Source: Aureimonas sp. SA4125
GTDB taxonomy: Bacteria > Pseudomonadota > Alphaproteobacteria > Rhizobiales > Rhizobiaceae
Assembly: GCF_019973775.1 (NCBI RefSeq)
Contig: NZ_AP025032.1
Span: 3,596,001-3,660,000 of the forward strand
DNA: 64,000 bases
Reading direction: 5' to 3'
How positions within the stretch are numbered: position 1 is the stretch's first letter; the number at the start of each line of letters is the position of its first letter. The notes below the pieces were generated by a model. It searched no databases. It had not been told where the DNA came from and saw nothing but the letters and a program-made list of their open reading frames with translations. The position numbers and the translations under genes are program-made. Below are positions 17,634-27,177 of this stretch, one piece after another.

Positions 17634-19319
17634 ATGATGATCCGCAAACTTCTCACCACGACAGCTCTTGCCAGCGTTATCGCCTCCGCGGCGTTCGCCC
17701 AGGCGACGACGCCGGCTGCAGAGACCCCCGCTGCGACGACGGCGGCTCCCGCCACCGACACGATGGCTCCCGCGGCAACCGATGCGGCGCCTGCCGCTGA
17801 TACTGCTGCTACGGGCGGCAGCATCGCCTACATGCAGTCCCTGAGCACCGGCGAGCATCTCGCAAGCGTGCTGACCGGCGCAGACGTATACCAGAACGAC
17901 TCCGCCGACGCCGAGTCCGCCGGCAAGATCGACAACTTTCTCGTCAGCAACGATGGCAAGATTGTCGCGGCGATCATCGATACCGCTGGCCTTGACGACG
18001 ACAAGTCTGTCGCGGTGCCGATCGACAAGCTGACCTGGAAGATGGCCGAGAACGGCGACGAGCCCCGCGCAATCCTTGCCGCCTCGCGCGACGAACTGGT
18101 TGCGGCACCTGTTTTCACGGCACTGACTGCCGCTGAGGCCGCGGCAACGGCGCCGGCCGCCGGTACGGGTGCTGCCACGGGCGCCCCCGCGGCGACCACG
18201 ACCGCTCCTGCCATGGGAACCGACACCGCGGCGATGGCTCCCGCTGCCGGCACGGACGCAGCAACGACTGCGCCGATGGCCACCGCGGACGCGACACAGT
18301 CGTCGGCCATGGGCGACGGCACCTATGCCGCGACGGTTGGAAACGACCAGTTCCTCTCCGAAGATCTGATCGGCGAGAATGTCTATTCGGGTGCCGGCGA
18401 TGACGCCGACTCGATCGGTTCGGTGAACGACCTGGTCATGGCCGACAACGGCGACATCAAGGGCGTCGTCGTGGGTGTCGGCGGCTTCCTCGGGATCGGC
18501 GAAAAGAACGTCGGCGTACCTTTCGCCAATCTGCAGCTGACCAAGGTCGATGGTGACGAGACCCGGGCGATCGTTGAATCCACCAAGGATCAGCTGACAG
18601 CAGCTCCGAGCTTCAACGCGGATGCCGCCGAAGTCGCCGGCAATGCCGGCGCCACGGCCGACACCACTACGACGGCTGCCAATACGGGTGCGGCGGGCAC
18701 CGCAACCGGAATGGCTGCCGACACCGCTGCCGCCCCGGCGGCATCCGATACCGCTGCCAACACGGCAACAGGTTCGGCGATGACCCCTGCCGCTCCGGCG
18801 ACCAACATGGCTGCGACCGGCACCGCGCCGGCCACCGATACCACCGCATCGACTGGTGGCGCATCGGACCGCTCGGCCATGACCCCGGTGACAGGACCAG
18901 AGCTGACCGCCGAGTCGCTTGTCGGAACGACCGTCTACGGCCCGAACGATGAGAGCATTGGTGAAGTCGGTGACATCGCCCTGAGCGCGGCCGGCACCGT
19001 TGACGCCATCATCGTCGATGTCGGCGGTTTCCTCGGCATCGGCCAGAAGCCGGTCGCCGTTGCCATGGACAACCTTCAGTTCATGAAGGACAGCGGTGGC
19101 TCGATGTATCTCTACACGCAGTTCACCCAGGACGAGCTGACGAGCGCACCGGAGTACAACAGCTCGACCTACGCTGAGAACCGTGACCAGATGCGCATCG
19201 GCGCGGGCGGCCAGATCCCGCAGGAAACCGGCGCGTCGACCGACATGCCGGCACCGGCGACGGGGACTGATGCGATGACCCCGAACGCTGCCGGAACGAC
19301 CCCGGCGCCTGCGCAGTAA
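17634..19319 (+). CDS. Secreted triple PRC-barrel protein with Ala/Thr-rich linkers
   Basis: A 561-residue exported protein. The signal peptide (MMIRKLLTTTALASVIASAAFAQA) is cut near residue 22. Three PRC-barrel-like domains lie at about 63-159, 238-326 and 423-507, each with the order LVG.. Y..... G.V.D....  G.I.A.IV.VGGFLGIG.K.V.VP...L. The second and third share GGFLGIG exactly; the first is more diverged. Long linkers rich in Ala, Thr and Pro join them. PRC-barrels act in RNA processing or photosynthetic complexes, but the exported forms have no known role. GAGGAAA precedes the ATG; a strong terminator follows. Confidence 0.85.
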   Translation: MMIRKLLTTTALASVIASAAFAQATTPAAETPAATTAAPATDTMAPAATDAAPAADTAATGGSIAYMQSLSTGEHLASVLTGADVYQNDSADAESAGKIDNFLVSNDGKIVAAIIDTAGLDDDKSVAVPIDKLTWKMAENGDEPRAILAASRDELVAAPVFTALTAAEAAATAPAAGTGAATGAPAATTTAPAMGTDTAAMAPAAGTDAATTAPMATADATQSSAMGDGTYAATVGNDQFLSEDLIGENVYSGAGDDADSIGSVNDLVMADNGDIKGVVVGVGGFLGIGEKNVGVPFANLQLTKVDGDETRAIVESTKDQLTAAPSFNADAAEVAGNAGATADTTTTAANTGAAGTATGMAADTAAAPAASDTAANTATGSAMTPAAPATNMAATGTAPATDTTASTGGASDRSAMTPVTGPELTAESLVGTTVYGPNDESIGEVGDIALSAAGTVDAIIVDVGGFLGIGQKPVAVAMDNLQFMKDSGGSMYLYTQFTQDELTSAPEYNSSTYAENRDQMRIGAGGQIPQETGASTDMPAPATGTDAMTPNAAGTTPAPAQ

Positions 19320-19342
19320 CAAGCGCTGATCAGATGATGAGA

Positions 19343-19370
19343 GGGCTCGCCATACGGCGGGCCCTTTTTT
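19343..19370 (+). terminator. Rho-independent terminator of the PRC-barrel gene
   Basis: GGGCTCGCC (19343-19351) pairs with GGCGGGCCC (19356-19364) around the loop ATAC, followed by six T residues. Confidence 0.9.
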
Positions 19371-19504
19371 ATGGCCGGTACTTTCCCGACAGCTGTTCAC
19401 GACGCGGTGCGCCTGCGACATGATGACCTTACGCAGATTTCATCTGGAAATTTCGCGCGGCTCGGTATGCTCTCTGGGAGCGGCCAGCCCTTCATCCGGC
19501 GTTC

Positions 19505-20869
19505 ATGCCATTTAAGCTATGGAACCGCATGCATATCGTGAAGCAGATCCTCATCACTCTCGTCGTTCTGCTCGTAGGCGGGGCATTGTGGCTGCGCTTC
19601 GACAGCCGCGCCGGCGACTATCTGGCCAGTCTCGACCTTCCCGGCCCGGTCACCTCTGTCGTGGCGCTTCTGACACCGGAGCCGGCAGGCAAGGTCGCCG
19701 CCCCCACCGGCCTGGACAGCCGCGCGGGCAGCGGCCGGAATCCCGGCGGTCGGAGCGGCGCGGGGCGCCCGACGATCGTCGTCGCCGACCAGGTCGGGAC
19801 ATCGATGACGCGAAACCGCATGCGCGCCATCGGCACCGGTGAGGCGCAACGCTCGGTGACCGTCTATCCCGACGTGACGGGCATCATCCGCACGGTTCCG
19901 TTCAAATCAGGTGATGCCGTCGCGGTCGGCGACGTGCTCGCCAATCTCGAAGACGAAAACGAGCAAGTCGCGGTCGAACGCGCGAAAATCGCAATCGACG
20001 CCAGCGAAGCGAAGATCGAGCGCGTCAACCGGTTGCAGGCCTCCCGCGCCATTACGGCCGTGGAAGTCACCGACGCCATTCGCGAGCTCGACAACGCCAA
20101 GCTCGACCTGCGGGCCGCGGAGGTTGCGCTCGCCAAGCGCCGGATCGTCGCACCGATCGCGGGCCGCGTCGGCATTGTCAGTGTGGACACGGGGGACCTC
20201 GTCAACAATCAGACGATCATCACGACCATCGACGATCGCAGCGAGATCAAGGTGATCTTCTATACGCCGGAGAGCTTCGTGCAGGATCTGCAGATCGGCG
20301 CGACCATCGAGGCGGTCAGCACGGCACGGCCCGAAAAAGTCCATACCGGTGTCATCACCGCCATCGACAGCCGCCTCGACGAGGCAAGCCGCACGCTCCG
20401 CACCGAGGCGACGATTGCCAACCAGCAAGACGAGCTGCGTCCCGGCATGTCCTTTGCGATGACGCTGGAGCTCGACGGCCAGCGCCTGCTCTCCGTCGAT
20501 CCCCTGTCGGTGCAATGGGAACGCAGTGGACCAATTGTCTGGACCATCACCGGCGATACCGTGGCGAAGACCCCGGTCCGCATCATCGAGCGCAATATCG
20601 ACCGCGTCCTTGTCGCTTCCGAGCAGTTGAAAGAAGGCGACACGGTCGTCGTCGAGGGAATCCAGGCTTTGCGCGAGGGCGGCAAGGTCGAGATCCAGAA
20701 CAATCAGGGGCCGCCGACGGAACCGTTAGCCAAAGGCCCTGCCCTCGGCCCCTCTGCCCAAGCACAGTTTCCGCGTCCTCCGGTCGCCGGAGAGGCAGGC
20801 ATTTCCATCGCCTCCCCCGCCGACGCCGCCGTCCGTCGGTCTTCGACCACGACGGGATCCGTCCAATGA
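19505..20869 (+). CDS. RND efflux periplasmic adaptor (membrane fusion protein)
   Basis: A 454-residue adaptor. An N-terminal membrane anchor (ILITLVVLLVGGALWLRF) is followed by a lipoyl/biotinyl half-domain (VYPDVTGIIRTVPFKSGDAV, then AVGDVLANLED). An alpha-hairpin (about 160-200), the second lipoyl half (KRRIVAPIAGRVGIVSVDTG, then DLV), the beta-barrel and membrane-proximal domains come after it. The first ATG in frame is at 19505; a second at 19529 would also keep the anchor, and no clear ribosome site decides between them. It bridges the RND pump to an outer-membrane channel. The stop overlaps the pump start (ATGA). No channel gene is in the window. Confidence 0.9.
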   Translation: MPFKLWNRMHIVKQILITLVVLLVGGALWLRFDSRAGDYLASLDLPGPVTSVVALLTPEPAGKVAAPTGLDSRAGSGRNPGGRSGAGRPTIVVADQVGTSMTRNRMRAIGTGEAQRSVTVYPDVTGIIRTVPFKSGDAVAVGDVLANLEDENEQVAVERAKIAIDASEAKIERVNRLQASRAITAVEVTDAIRELDNAKLDLRAAEVALAKRRIVAPIAGRVGIVSVDTGDLVNNQTIITTIDDRSEIKVIFYTPESFVQDLQIGATIEAVSTARPEKVHTGVITAIDSRLDEASRTLRTEATIANQQDELRPGMSFAMTLELDGQRLLSVDPLSVQWERSGPIVWTITGDTVAKTPVRIIERNIDRVLVASEQLKEGDTVVVEGIQALREGGKVEIQNNQGPPTEPLAKGPALGPSAQAQFPRPPVAGEAGISIASPADAAVRRSSTTTGSVQ

Positions 20870-23800
20870 GCGAGGTGGCCGCCAAGCCCGACGGACTGAC
20901 GGCGCTTACCAGTCTGTTCATCCGCCGGCCGGTTCTGACCATCGTCCTCAATCTGCTTATCGTCGTTGCGGGTCTCGCCTCGCTCGGTGCCGTCGAGATC
21001 CGCGAACTGCCGAATGTCGATCGGCCGGTCATCACCGTCTCCGTCGACTTCGAAGGCGCCTCGCCCGAAACCGTCGACCGGCAGATCACCAGCGCCGTCG
21101 AGAGTGCCGTCTCGCGCGTCTCCGGCATCGCCTCGGTGTCGTCGAGCTCGCGCTTCGGCTCCAGCCGCGTCACCATCGAGTTCACCGACTCGACCGATCT
21201 CAACGTCGCCGCGAGCGATGTGCGCGACGCCATGAGCCGCATTGCCGGCCAGCTTCCCGAGGAGGTCGATGAACCCCGCATCGTCAAGGCAGATGCCGAT
21301 GCCGAGGCGATCATGCGCCTGGCCGTCATTGCGCCGACGATGAAGATCGAGGATCTGACGACCCTGGTCGAGGATCGGATTTCCGATCAGCTGGCCGCCG
21401 TCGAGGGTGTCGCTGACCTCCAGCTCTATGGCGAGCGCGAGCGTCTGGTCTATGTCGACATCGAGCCGGACCGGCTGGCGACCCGGGGCCTCACCATCGC
21501 CGACGTCGCCACGGCCCTGGCGAACGTCTCGCTCGACGTTCCGGCCGGCTCGCTCGCTTCGCCGACGCAGGACCTGATCGTACGGGCCGACGCCAATGTG
21601 ACCACGCCCGCCGAATTCGAGAACATCGCGCTGAACGAGCGGACGCGCCTGCGCGACGTCGCCAGCGTCCGCTTCGGTCCGGACGAGGCGGCATCCCAGC
21701 AGCGCATCAATGGCGAGACCGGGATCGGCCTCGGCATCATCCGCCAGGCTGGATCGAGCACGCTCGACATCTCCGCCAATGTCCACGCCATGGTGGACCG
21801 GCTGAACGGGACGCTTCCCCAAGGCGTCTCGATCCGCGTGACCAGCGACAACGCCGTCTTCATCGCCGGCGCGATCCACGAGGTCGAAATCGCCCTGTTC
21901 TTCGCCGTCATCATCGTGGTCGCGGTGATCTTCCTGTTTCTGCTGAATGTCCGGGCGACGATCATCCCGACATTGACGATGCCGGTGGCGCTGATCGGCA
22001 CCATCACCTTCATCTATCTCGTCGGCTTCTCGATCAACATCCTGACGCTCCTGGCGCTGGTTCTGGCGACGGGCATGGTGGTCGACGACGCGATCATCGT
22101 CCTCGAGAACATCGTCCGCCGCCGCGACATGGGGGCCCGGCCCGCCGCCGCGGCCGTACTCGGCACGCGCCAGGTCTTCTTTGCGGTGATCTCGACGACG
22201 GCGACGCTCGCCGCGGTGTTCATTCCGATCTCCTTCCTGCCTGGCGCCGCCGGCGGCCTGTTCCGCGAGTTCGGCTTCGTCCTCGCCGTCGCCGTCGTGA
22301 TCTCCTCCTTCATCGCGCTGACGCTGTGCCCCATGCTCGCCGCCAACCTGTTGAAGGCGCACGAGGACGAGCGCGCGCCCGGCTGGTTCACGCGGTCGGT
22401 CCAGGGGCTCGGCACCGGACTCGCGAAAATCTATGCCGTCGGCCTGAGGGCCTGCCTCGCCTTCCCGCTCCTCGTCGTCACCGCCTCGGTCCTCTTCTGC
22501 TTTGCCGCCTTCCTCACCTACAAGACGCTGCCGCAGGAGCTGACGCCGAGCGAGGACCGCGGACTGGTCCTCATGCGCGTCACCGCCCCGCAAGGCGCCA
22601 GTCTCGACTACACCGCGGCCCAGATGAGGCGCATCGAGTCGATCGTCCTGCCCTATGTCGAGAGCGGCGAGGCGACGAACATCTTTGCGACGACCGGTCG
22701 CGGCGCGGCCAATTCCGCCTTCCTGGTGATGACGCTTGCCAAGTGGGAAAACCGCGAGCGGACGCAGCAGCAGATCGTTGCGGAGGTGAACGCCGCGGTG
22801 CGCAACGTGCCGGGCGTGCGCGCCTTCGCGATCCAGCCGAATTCGCTCGGCATCCGCGGCGGCGGCCAGGGACTGCGCTTCGCCGTGGCCGGGCAGAACT
22901 ACGACGAGATCACCGACGCGGCGACGAAACTGCAGGAGGCCATGGCCGCCGACGGTCGCTGGGGGCGCACGCAGCTGGCGGCGGAAGCGACGCAGCCGCA
23001 GGTCTCGGTTCTCATCGACCGCGCCCGGGCCTCCGATCTCGGCATCGACATCGACGGTCTTGCCGCCGCCATGCAGTCGCTGCTCGACGGCCGCGAGATT
23101 ACCAATACCTATATCGAGGACAAGCAGATCCCGGTCCGCATGGTGGCGACGAGCGACCCCATCAACGATCCGGGCGACCTGCGCAACGTCTTCCTGAAGG
23201 CGCAGGACGGCCGTCTCGTCCCGATGTCGACGGTGGCGACGACCGAGGAGCGCCCGATCGCGCCGACGCTCGACCGCGAAAACCGCTCGCGCGCCGTCTC
23301 GCTGTCCGCCGAACTCTCCGAGGACTACGCCCTGCAGCGCGCCTGGGCCGAGCTGCAGCCCCTGGCCGCTAACATCCTCCCCGAAGGCATGCGCCTCGTG
23401 CCGCTGGCCGAGGCGGCGACGCTGCAGGAAACGTCCGGCGGGCTTGCCATCGTCTTCGGCTTTGCCATCGTCGTCATCGTGCTCGTTTTGGCCGCGCAGT
23501 TCGAGAGCTTCGTCTCGGCGCTGATCATCATCGCGACGGTGCCGCTGGGCGTTGCCTGCGCTGTGTTCTCGCTCGCCTTCTTCGGGCTCAGCCTGAACCT
23601 CTACAGCCAGATCGGGCTGGTGCTCCTCGTCGGCATCATGGCCAAGAACGGCATTCTCGTCGTGGAATTCGCCAACCAGCTGCGCGAGGAAGGCCAGTCC
23701 CTGCGCGAGGCCATCGAGAACGCCGCGCTGATCCGCCTGAGGCCGGTCATGATGACGATGGTCGCGACCGTGGTCGGCGGCGTGCCGCTGGTTCTCGCCG

Positions 23801-24003
23801 CCGGCGCCGGGGCCGAGGCGCGCGTCGCGCTCGGCTACGTCATCGTCGGCGGCCTCGGTATTGCGACATTCGCGACGCTCTTCGTCACGCCCGTCGCCTA
23901 TCTCATCCTCGGCCGCTTCGCCCCGCCCGTCGCCGACCGCACGGCGCAGCTCAACCGCGACATCGCCCATGCCGAGGAACTGGGCGCGCCGGAGCCGGCG
24001 TGA
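20866..24003 (+). CDS. RND-family multidrug efflux permease
   Basis: A 1045-residue inner-membrane pump of the HAE1/AcrB-like group. The N-terminal helix (VLTIVLNLLIVVAGLASLGA) and the periplasmic sequence ELPNVDRPVITVSVDFEGAS are typical. The proton-relay aspartates are in GMVVDDAIIVLEN (transmembrane 4), and the TM10 lysine is in GIMAKNGILVVEF. The ATG at 20866 overlaps the adaptor stop; the longer frame upstream is a shadow of the adaptor. The substrate is unknown. Confidence 0.93.
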   Translation: MSEVAAKPDGLTALTSLFIRRPVLTIVLNLLIVVAGLASLGAVEIRELPNVDRPVITVSVDFEGASPETVDRQITSAVESAVSRVSGIASVSSSSRFGSSRVTIEFTDSTDLNVAASDVRDAMSRIAGQLPEEVDEPRIVKADADAEAIMRLAVIAPTMKIEDLTTLVEDRISDQLAAVEGVADLQLYGERERLVYVDIEPDRLATRGLTIADVATALANVSLDVPAGSLASPTQDLIVRADANVTTPAEFENIALNERTRLRDVASVRFGPDEAASQQRINGETGIGLGIIRQAGSSTLDISANVHAMVDRLNGTLPQGVSIRVTSDNAVFIAGAIHEVEIALFFAVIIVVAVIFLFLLNVRATIIPTLTMPVALIGTITFIYLVGFSINILTLLALVLATGMVVDDAIIVLENIVRRRDMGARPAAAAVLGTRQVFFAVISTTATLAAVFIPISFLPGAAGGLFREFGFVLAVAVVISSFIALTLCPMLAANLLKAHEDERAPGWFTRSVQGLGTGLAKIYAVGLRACLAFPLLVVTASVLFCFAAFLTYKTLPQELTPSEDRGLVLMRVTAPQGASLDYTAAQMRRIESIVLPYVESGEATNIFATTGRGAANSAFLVMTLAKWENRERTQQQIVAEVNAAVRNVPGVRAFAIQPNSLGIRGGGQGLRFAVAGQNYDEITDAATKLQEAMAADGRWGRTQLAAEATQPQVSVLIDRARASDLGIDIDGLAAAMQSLLDGREITNTYIEDKQIPVRMVATSDPINDPGDLRNVFLKAQDGRLVPMSTVATTEERPIAPTLDRENRSRAVSLSAELSEDYALQRAWAELQPLAANILPEGMRLVPLAEAATLQETSGGLAIVFGFAIVVIVLVLAAQFESFVSALIIIATVPLGVACAVFSLAFFGLSLNLYSQIGLVLLVGIMAKNGILVVEFANQLREEGQSLREAIENAALIRLRPVMMTMVATVVGGVPLVLAAGAGAEARVALGYVIVGGLGIATFATLFVTPVAYLILGRFAPPVADRTAQLNRDIAHAEELGAPEPA

Positions 24004-24120
24004 GGAAGCGGTCGCGCGCGAAAGGGCCGCCGAGAGAGCCGTTGCCCGCCGAAGCGGTTCGCCGGCAGTGATCGCAGCGGAGTGATTTCGCTGCGCAGCA
24101 AAATGCGCTAGAGCCTCACC

Positions 24121-25980
24121 ATGGCCCTACCTCCTCTGCTCCACCTCGACGGCATCAAGCTGACCTTCGGCGGCACGCCGCTTCTCCAAGGCGTCGAACT
24201 CTCCGTCCTTCCCGGCGACCGCATCGCGCTCGTCGGGCGCAACGGCTCCGGCAAGTCGACGCTCCTGAAGATCGCCGCCGGTATCGTCGAGCCCGATTCC
24301 GGCGAGGTCTTCCGCAAGCCCGGCGCGACGATCCGCTATCTGGCGCAGGAGCCCGATTTCGGCGATGCGCCGAGCGTCGAGGCCTATGTCGCCGCGGGCC
24401 TCGGCCCGGCCGACGATCCCTACCGCGTCACCCGCTGCATCGACGCGCTCGGCCTCGACCCGAATGCGCGCCCCTCCGACCTCTCCGGCGGCGAGGCGCG
24501 CCGCGCCGCGCTCGCCCGCGTGCTGGCGCCAGAGCCCGACATCATCCTGCTCGACGAGCCGACGAACCATCTGGATCTGCCAACCATCGAATGGCTGGAA
24601 GACGAGGTTCGCTCGTTGCGCAGCGCCATCGTCGTCATCAGCCATGACCGCCGCTTCCTGGAAAAGACCACGGCGGCGACCGTCTGGATCGACCGCGGCG
24701 GCGCGCGCCGCATCAACGAGGGGTTCGGCGCCTTCGAGGCCTGGCGCGACAAGACGCTGGAAGAGGAAGAGCGCGACCTGCAGAAGCTCGACCGCAAGAT
24801 CGTGCGCGAGGAGCACTGGCTGCGCTATGGCGTCACCGCCCGCCGCACGCGCAACCAGCGCCGGCTCGAAGCCCTCCACACCATGCGCTCCGACCGCAAG
24901 AACACCCGACGCGCCGTCGGCATGATCGACATGACCGCCGGCGAGACGCGCGAGAGCGGCAAGCTCGTCATCGAGGCCGAGCACATCGCCAAGGCCTATG
25001 GCGAGCGCGTCCTCGTCGAGGACTTTTCCATGCGCATCCTCAGGGGCGACCGCGTCGGCTTCGTCGGCCCGAACGGCGCGGGCAAGACGACGCTCCTGAA
25101 AATGCTGATCGGCGAGACGCAGCCCGATTCCGGCAAGGTCCGCCTCGGCACCAATCTCGACCTCGCCTTCCTCGACCAGAAGCGCGCCAGCCTGAAAGAC
25201 GAGCAGTCGGTCTCCGAAGCCCTCACCGACGGGCGCGGCGACCAGGTCATCGTCAATGGCGAGGCCCGCCACGTCGCCGGCTACCTCAAGGACTTCCTGT
25301 TCCAGCCCGAGCAGATCCGCACCCCCGTCGGCAACCTCTCCGGCGGCGAGCGCGCCCGGTTGCTGCTGGCCAAAACCATGGCGACGCCGGCAAATTTCCT
25401 CGTCCTGGACGAGCCGACGAACGATCTCGACATGGAGACGCTCGACCTCCTGCAGGAGCTCATCGCCAACTATCCCGGCACCGTCCTCCTCGTCAGCCAT
25501 GACCGCGACTTTCTCGACCGCACGGTGACGAGCGTCGTCACGCCCAATGCCAACGGCCAATGGACCGAATATGCCGGCGGCTACTCCGACATGCTGATCC
25601 AGCGCCGCACCGACGCCAAATCCGCCCGCGGCACGCTCGGCTCCGAACGCCAGGCCGGCAAGCCCGCCAAGGGCGGCCGCAACCACGACCTCACCGGCGC
25701 CTCGAAGATGGCGATGACGGCCAAGCCTGTGGCCACCGGCGTCGCAAAGCTCTCCTTCAAGCAGAAATTCGCGCTGGAAAGCCTGCCGAAAACAATCGCC
25801 ACCTTGGAGAAGGAGATCGCCGCGCTCGAGACCGAAATGGCCGACCCGCTGCTGTTTTCGAAGAACCCCTCGCGGTTCTCCAAGCTCGCCGACAAGCTGG
25901 ACGCCAAGCGCGGCGAGCTGGCGAAGGCGGAGAACGAGTGGCTGGAGCTGGAGGTGTTGAAGGCGGAGATGGAGACGTAG
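24121..25980 (+). CDS. ABC-F family ATPase (Uup-like)
   Basis: A 619-residue protein with two ABC ATPase domains in one chain and no membrane part. The first has Walker A GRNGSGKST, signature LSGGEARR and LLDEPTNHLDLPTIEWLE; the second has Walker A GPNGAGKTT, signature LSGGERAR and LVLDEPTNDLDMETLD. The C-terminal about 80 residues form a coiled coil (ATLEKEIAALETEM... LDAKRGELAKAENEW), as in Uup. ABC-F proteins act on ribosomes; Uup also affects DNA transactions. No upstream partner is seen. Confidence 0.9.
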   Translation: MALPPLLHLDGIKLTFGGTPLLQGVELSVLPGDRIALVGRNGSGKSTLLKIAAGIVEPDSGEVFRKPGATIRYLAQEPDFGDAPSVEAYVAAGLGPADDPYRVTRCIDALGLDPNARPSDLSGGEARRAALARVLAPEPDIILLDEPTNHLDLPTIEWLEDEVRSLRSAIVVISHDRRFLEKTTAATVWIDRGGARRINEGFGAFEAWRDKTLEEEERDLQKLDRKIVREEHWLRYGVTARRTRNQRRLEALHTMRSDRKNTRRAVGMIDMTAGETRESGKLVIEAEHIAKAYGERVLVEDFSMRILRGDRVGFVGPNGAGKTTLLKMLIGETQPDSGKVRLGTNLDLAFLDQKRASLKDEQSVSEALTDGRGDQVIVNGEARHVAGYLKDFLFQPEQIRTPVGNLSGGERARLLLAKTMATPANFLVLDEPTNDLDMETLDLLQELIANYPGTVLLVSHDRDFLDRTVTSVVTPNANGQWTEYAGGYSDMLIQRRTDAKSARGTLGSERQAGKPAKGGRNHDLTGASKMAMTAKPVATGVAKLSFKQKFALESLPKTIATLEKEIAALETEMADPLLFSKNPSRFSKLADKLDAKRGELAKAENEWLELEVLKAEMET

Positions 25981-26217
25981 CTTTGACATGCACTCGTAGG
26001 CGATACCTGCACAAGTGGCTTTTCCTCAGCGAAGCCATTTTTGCCGCCAGTGCGAGTCAAAGCATGCGCGGCTAGGCCCTCTTACTACTTGAAGTTGCCG
26101 ATCAATAGTGTAGAAAACATACATCCGGCTAAAGCAGCCAGTCGGCGTGATTGAATTGTAATTTCGAACGAGGCACGAGGTAAGGCAGCTTGTTCAAACC
26201 TTTGGATCACGAAAAAC

Positions 26218-26464
26218 ATGACGCTCGACGTTAGAGGAAGCATCAAGAATACCAAGCTTAGCTTGAATCAATATGTTGTTTTTGAAGAACTCATTTCCAA
26301 TGCGATTGATGCTCACCTGATCCGACGAGCGCTTGATTCGTCTGCTCCGAGTATGTGCGTCACAATCGAAGTCGAGTTCCAGCCGGCTGACATACTTGGC
26401 GACCGCGAAATTATGAGCGTGTCATGCACTGATAATGGGTGCGGCCTAGGGGGCGAGCAACTCA
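26218..26464 (+). pseudogene. Fragment 1 of the GHKL ATPase gene (N-terminal ATP-binding boxes)
   Basis: Codes residues 1-82 (MTLDVRGSIKNTKLSLNQYV... to GGEQL), with the N box and G1 box of a GHKL ATPase. The frame then runs into the first IS256-family element and stops after two codons of it. The last 8 bases (26457-26464, GCAACTCA) are the target duplication of that element. Confidence 0.85.
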
Positions 26465-27177
26465 GGTAGTGTCCGCGCTCGTGGTGGAAATTCCGACATT
26501 GAAAGGTGTGGCTGAGGCGGTCACCGGATAGGGCGGCTAAGGTGGAGTTGCGAGACTTCAACCTGACCGGAGAACCCGATGACCGAGGACAGACTACCGC
26601 TTGCCGAGCTTTTTGCGAAAGCCGGGGACGGCGATTTCCTGAGAACGATAGCCGAGAGCGTGATGCAGCTCCTTATGGAGGTCGACGTTGAAGGCATGAT
26701 CGGCGCCGGGCGCCACGAACGGACGCAGGAACGGGCGACTTATCGCAATGGCTACCGCGACCGCTCGCTCGACACGCGGCTCGGCTCGTTGCAGCTTCGG
26801 ATACCCAAGCTTCGGCAGGGCAGCTACTTCCCGCCGTTCCTGGAGCCGAGAAAGCTCTCGGAGAAGGCCTTGGTTGCCGTCATTCAGGAAGCTTGGATCA
26901 GCGGCGTTTCCACCCGGCGGGTCGACGATCTGGTACAGGCCATGGGGCTGTCGGGGATCGGCAAGAGCACCGTATCGAAGCTGTGCAAAGACATCGACGA
27001 ACGCGTCGGCGGCTTCCTCGACCGTCCTCTCACTGGCGACTGGCCCTACCTCTGGCTGGATGCGACCTACCTGAAGCAGCGCGAGGGTGGACGCATCGTT
27101 TCGGTCGCCGCCATAATCGCCGTGGCCGTGAACACGGACGGCAAGCGCGAGATCGTCGGCCTTCACATCGGCCCCTC

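Noticed and set aside
20704..23970. Long open frame antisense to the RND pump (over 1000 codons)
   Set aside because: Its product is rich in Arg, Asp, Gly and His with no domain; it is a shadow of the pump gene.
25981..26062. Partial inverted repeat CTTTGAC ... GTCAAAG after the ABC-F gene, as attachment site or terminator
   Set aside because: Only 7 bases pair over about 65 bases and there is no T-run or matching copy at the other side of the low-GC segment.
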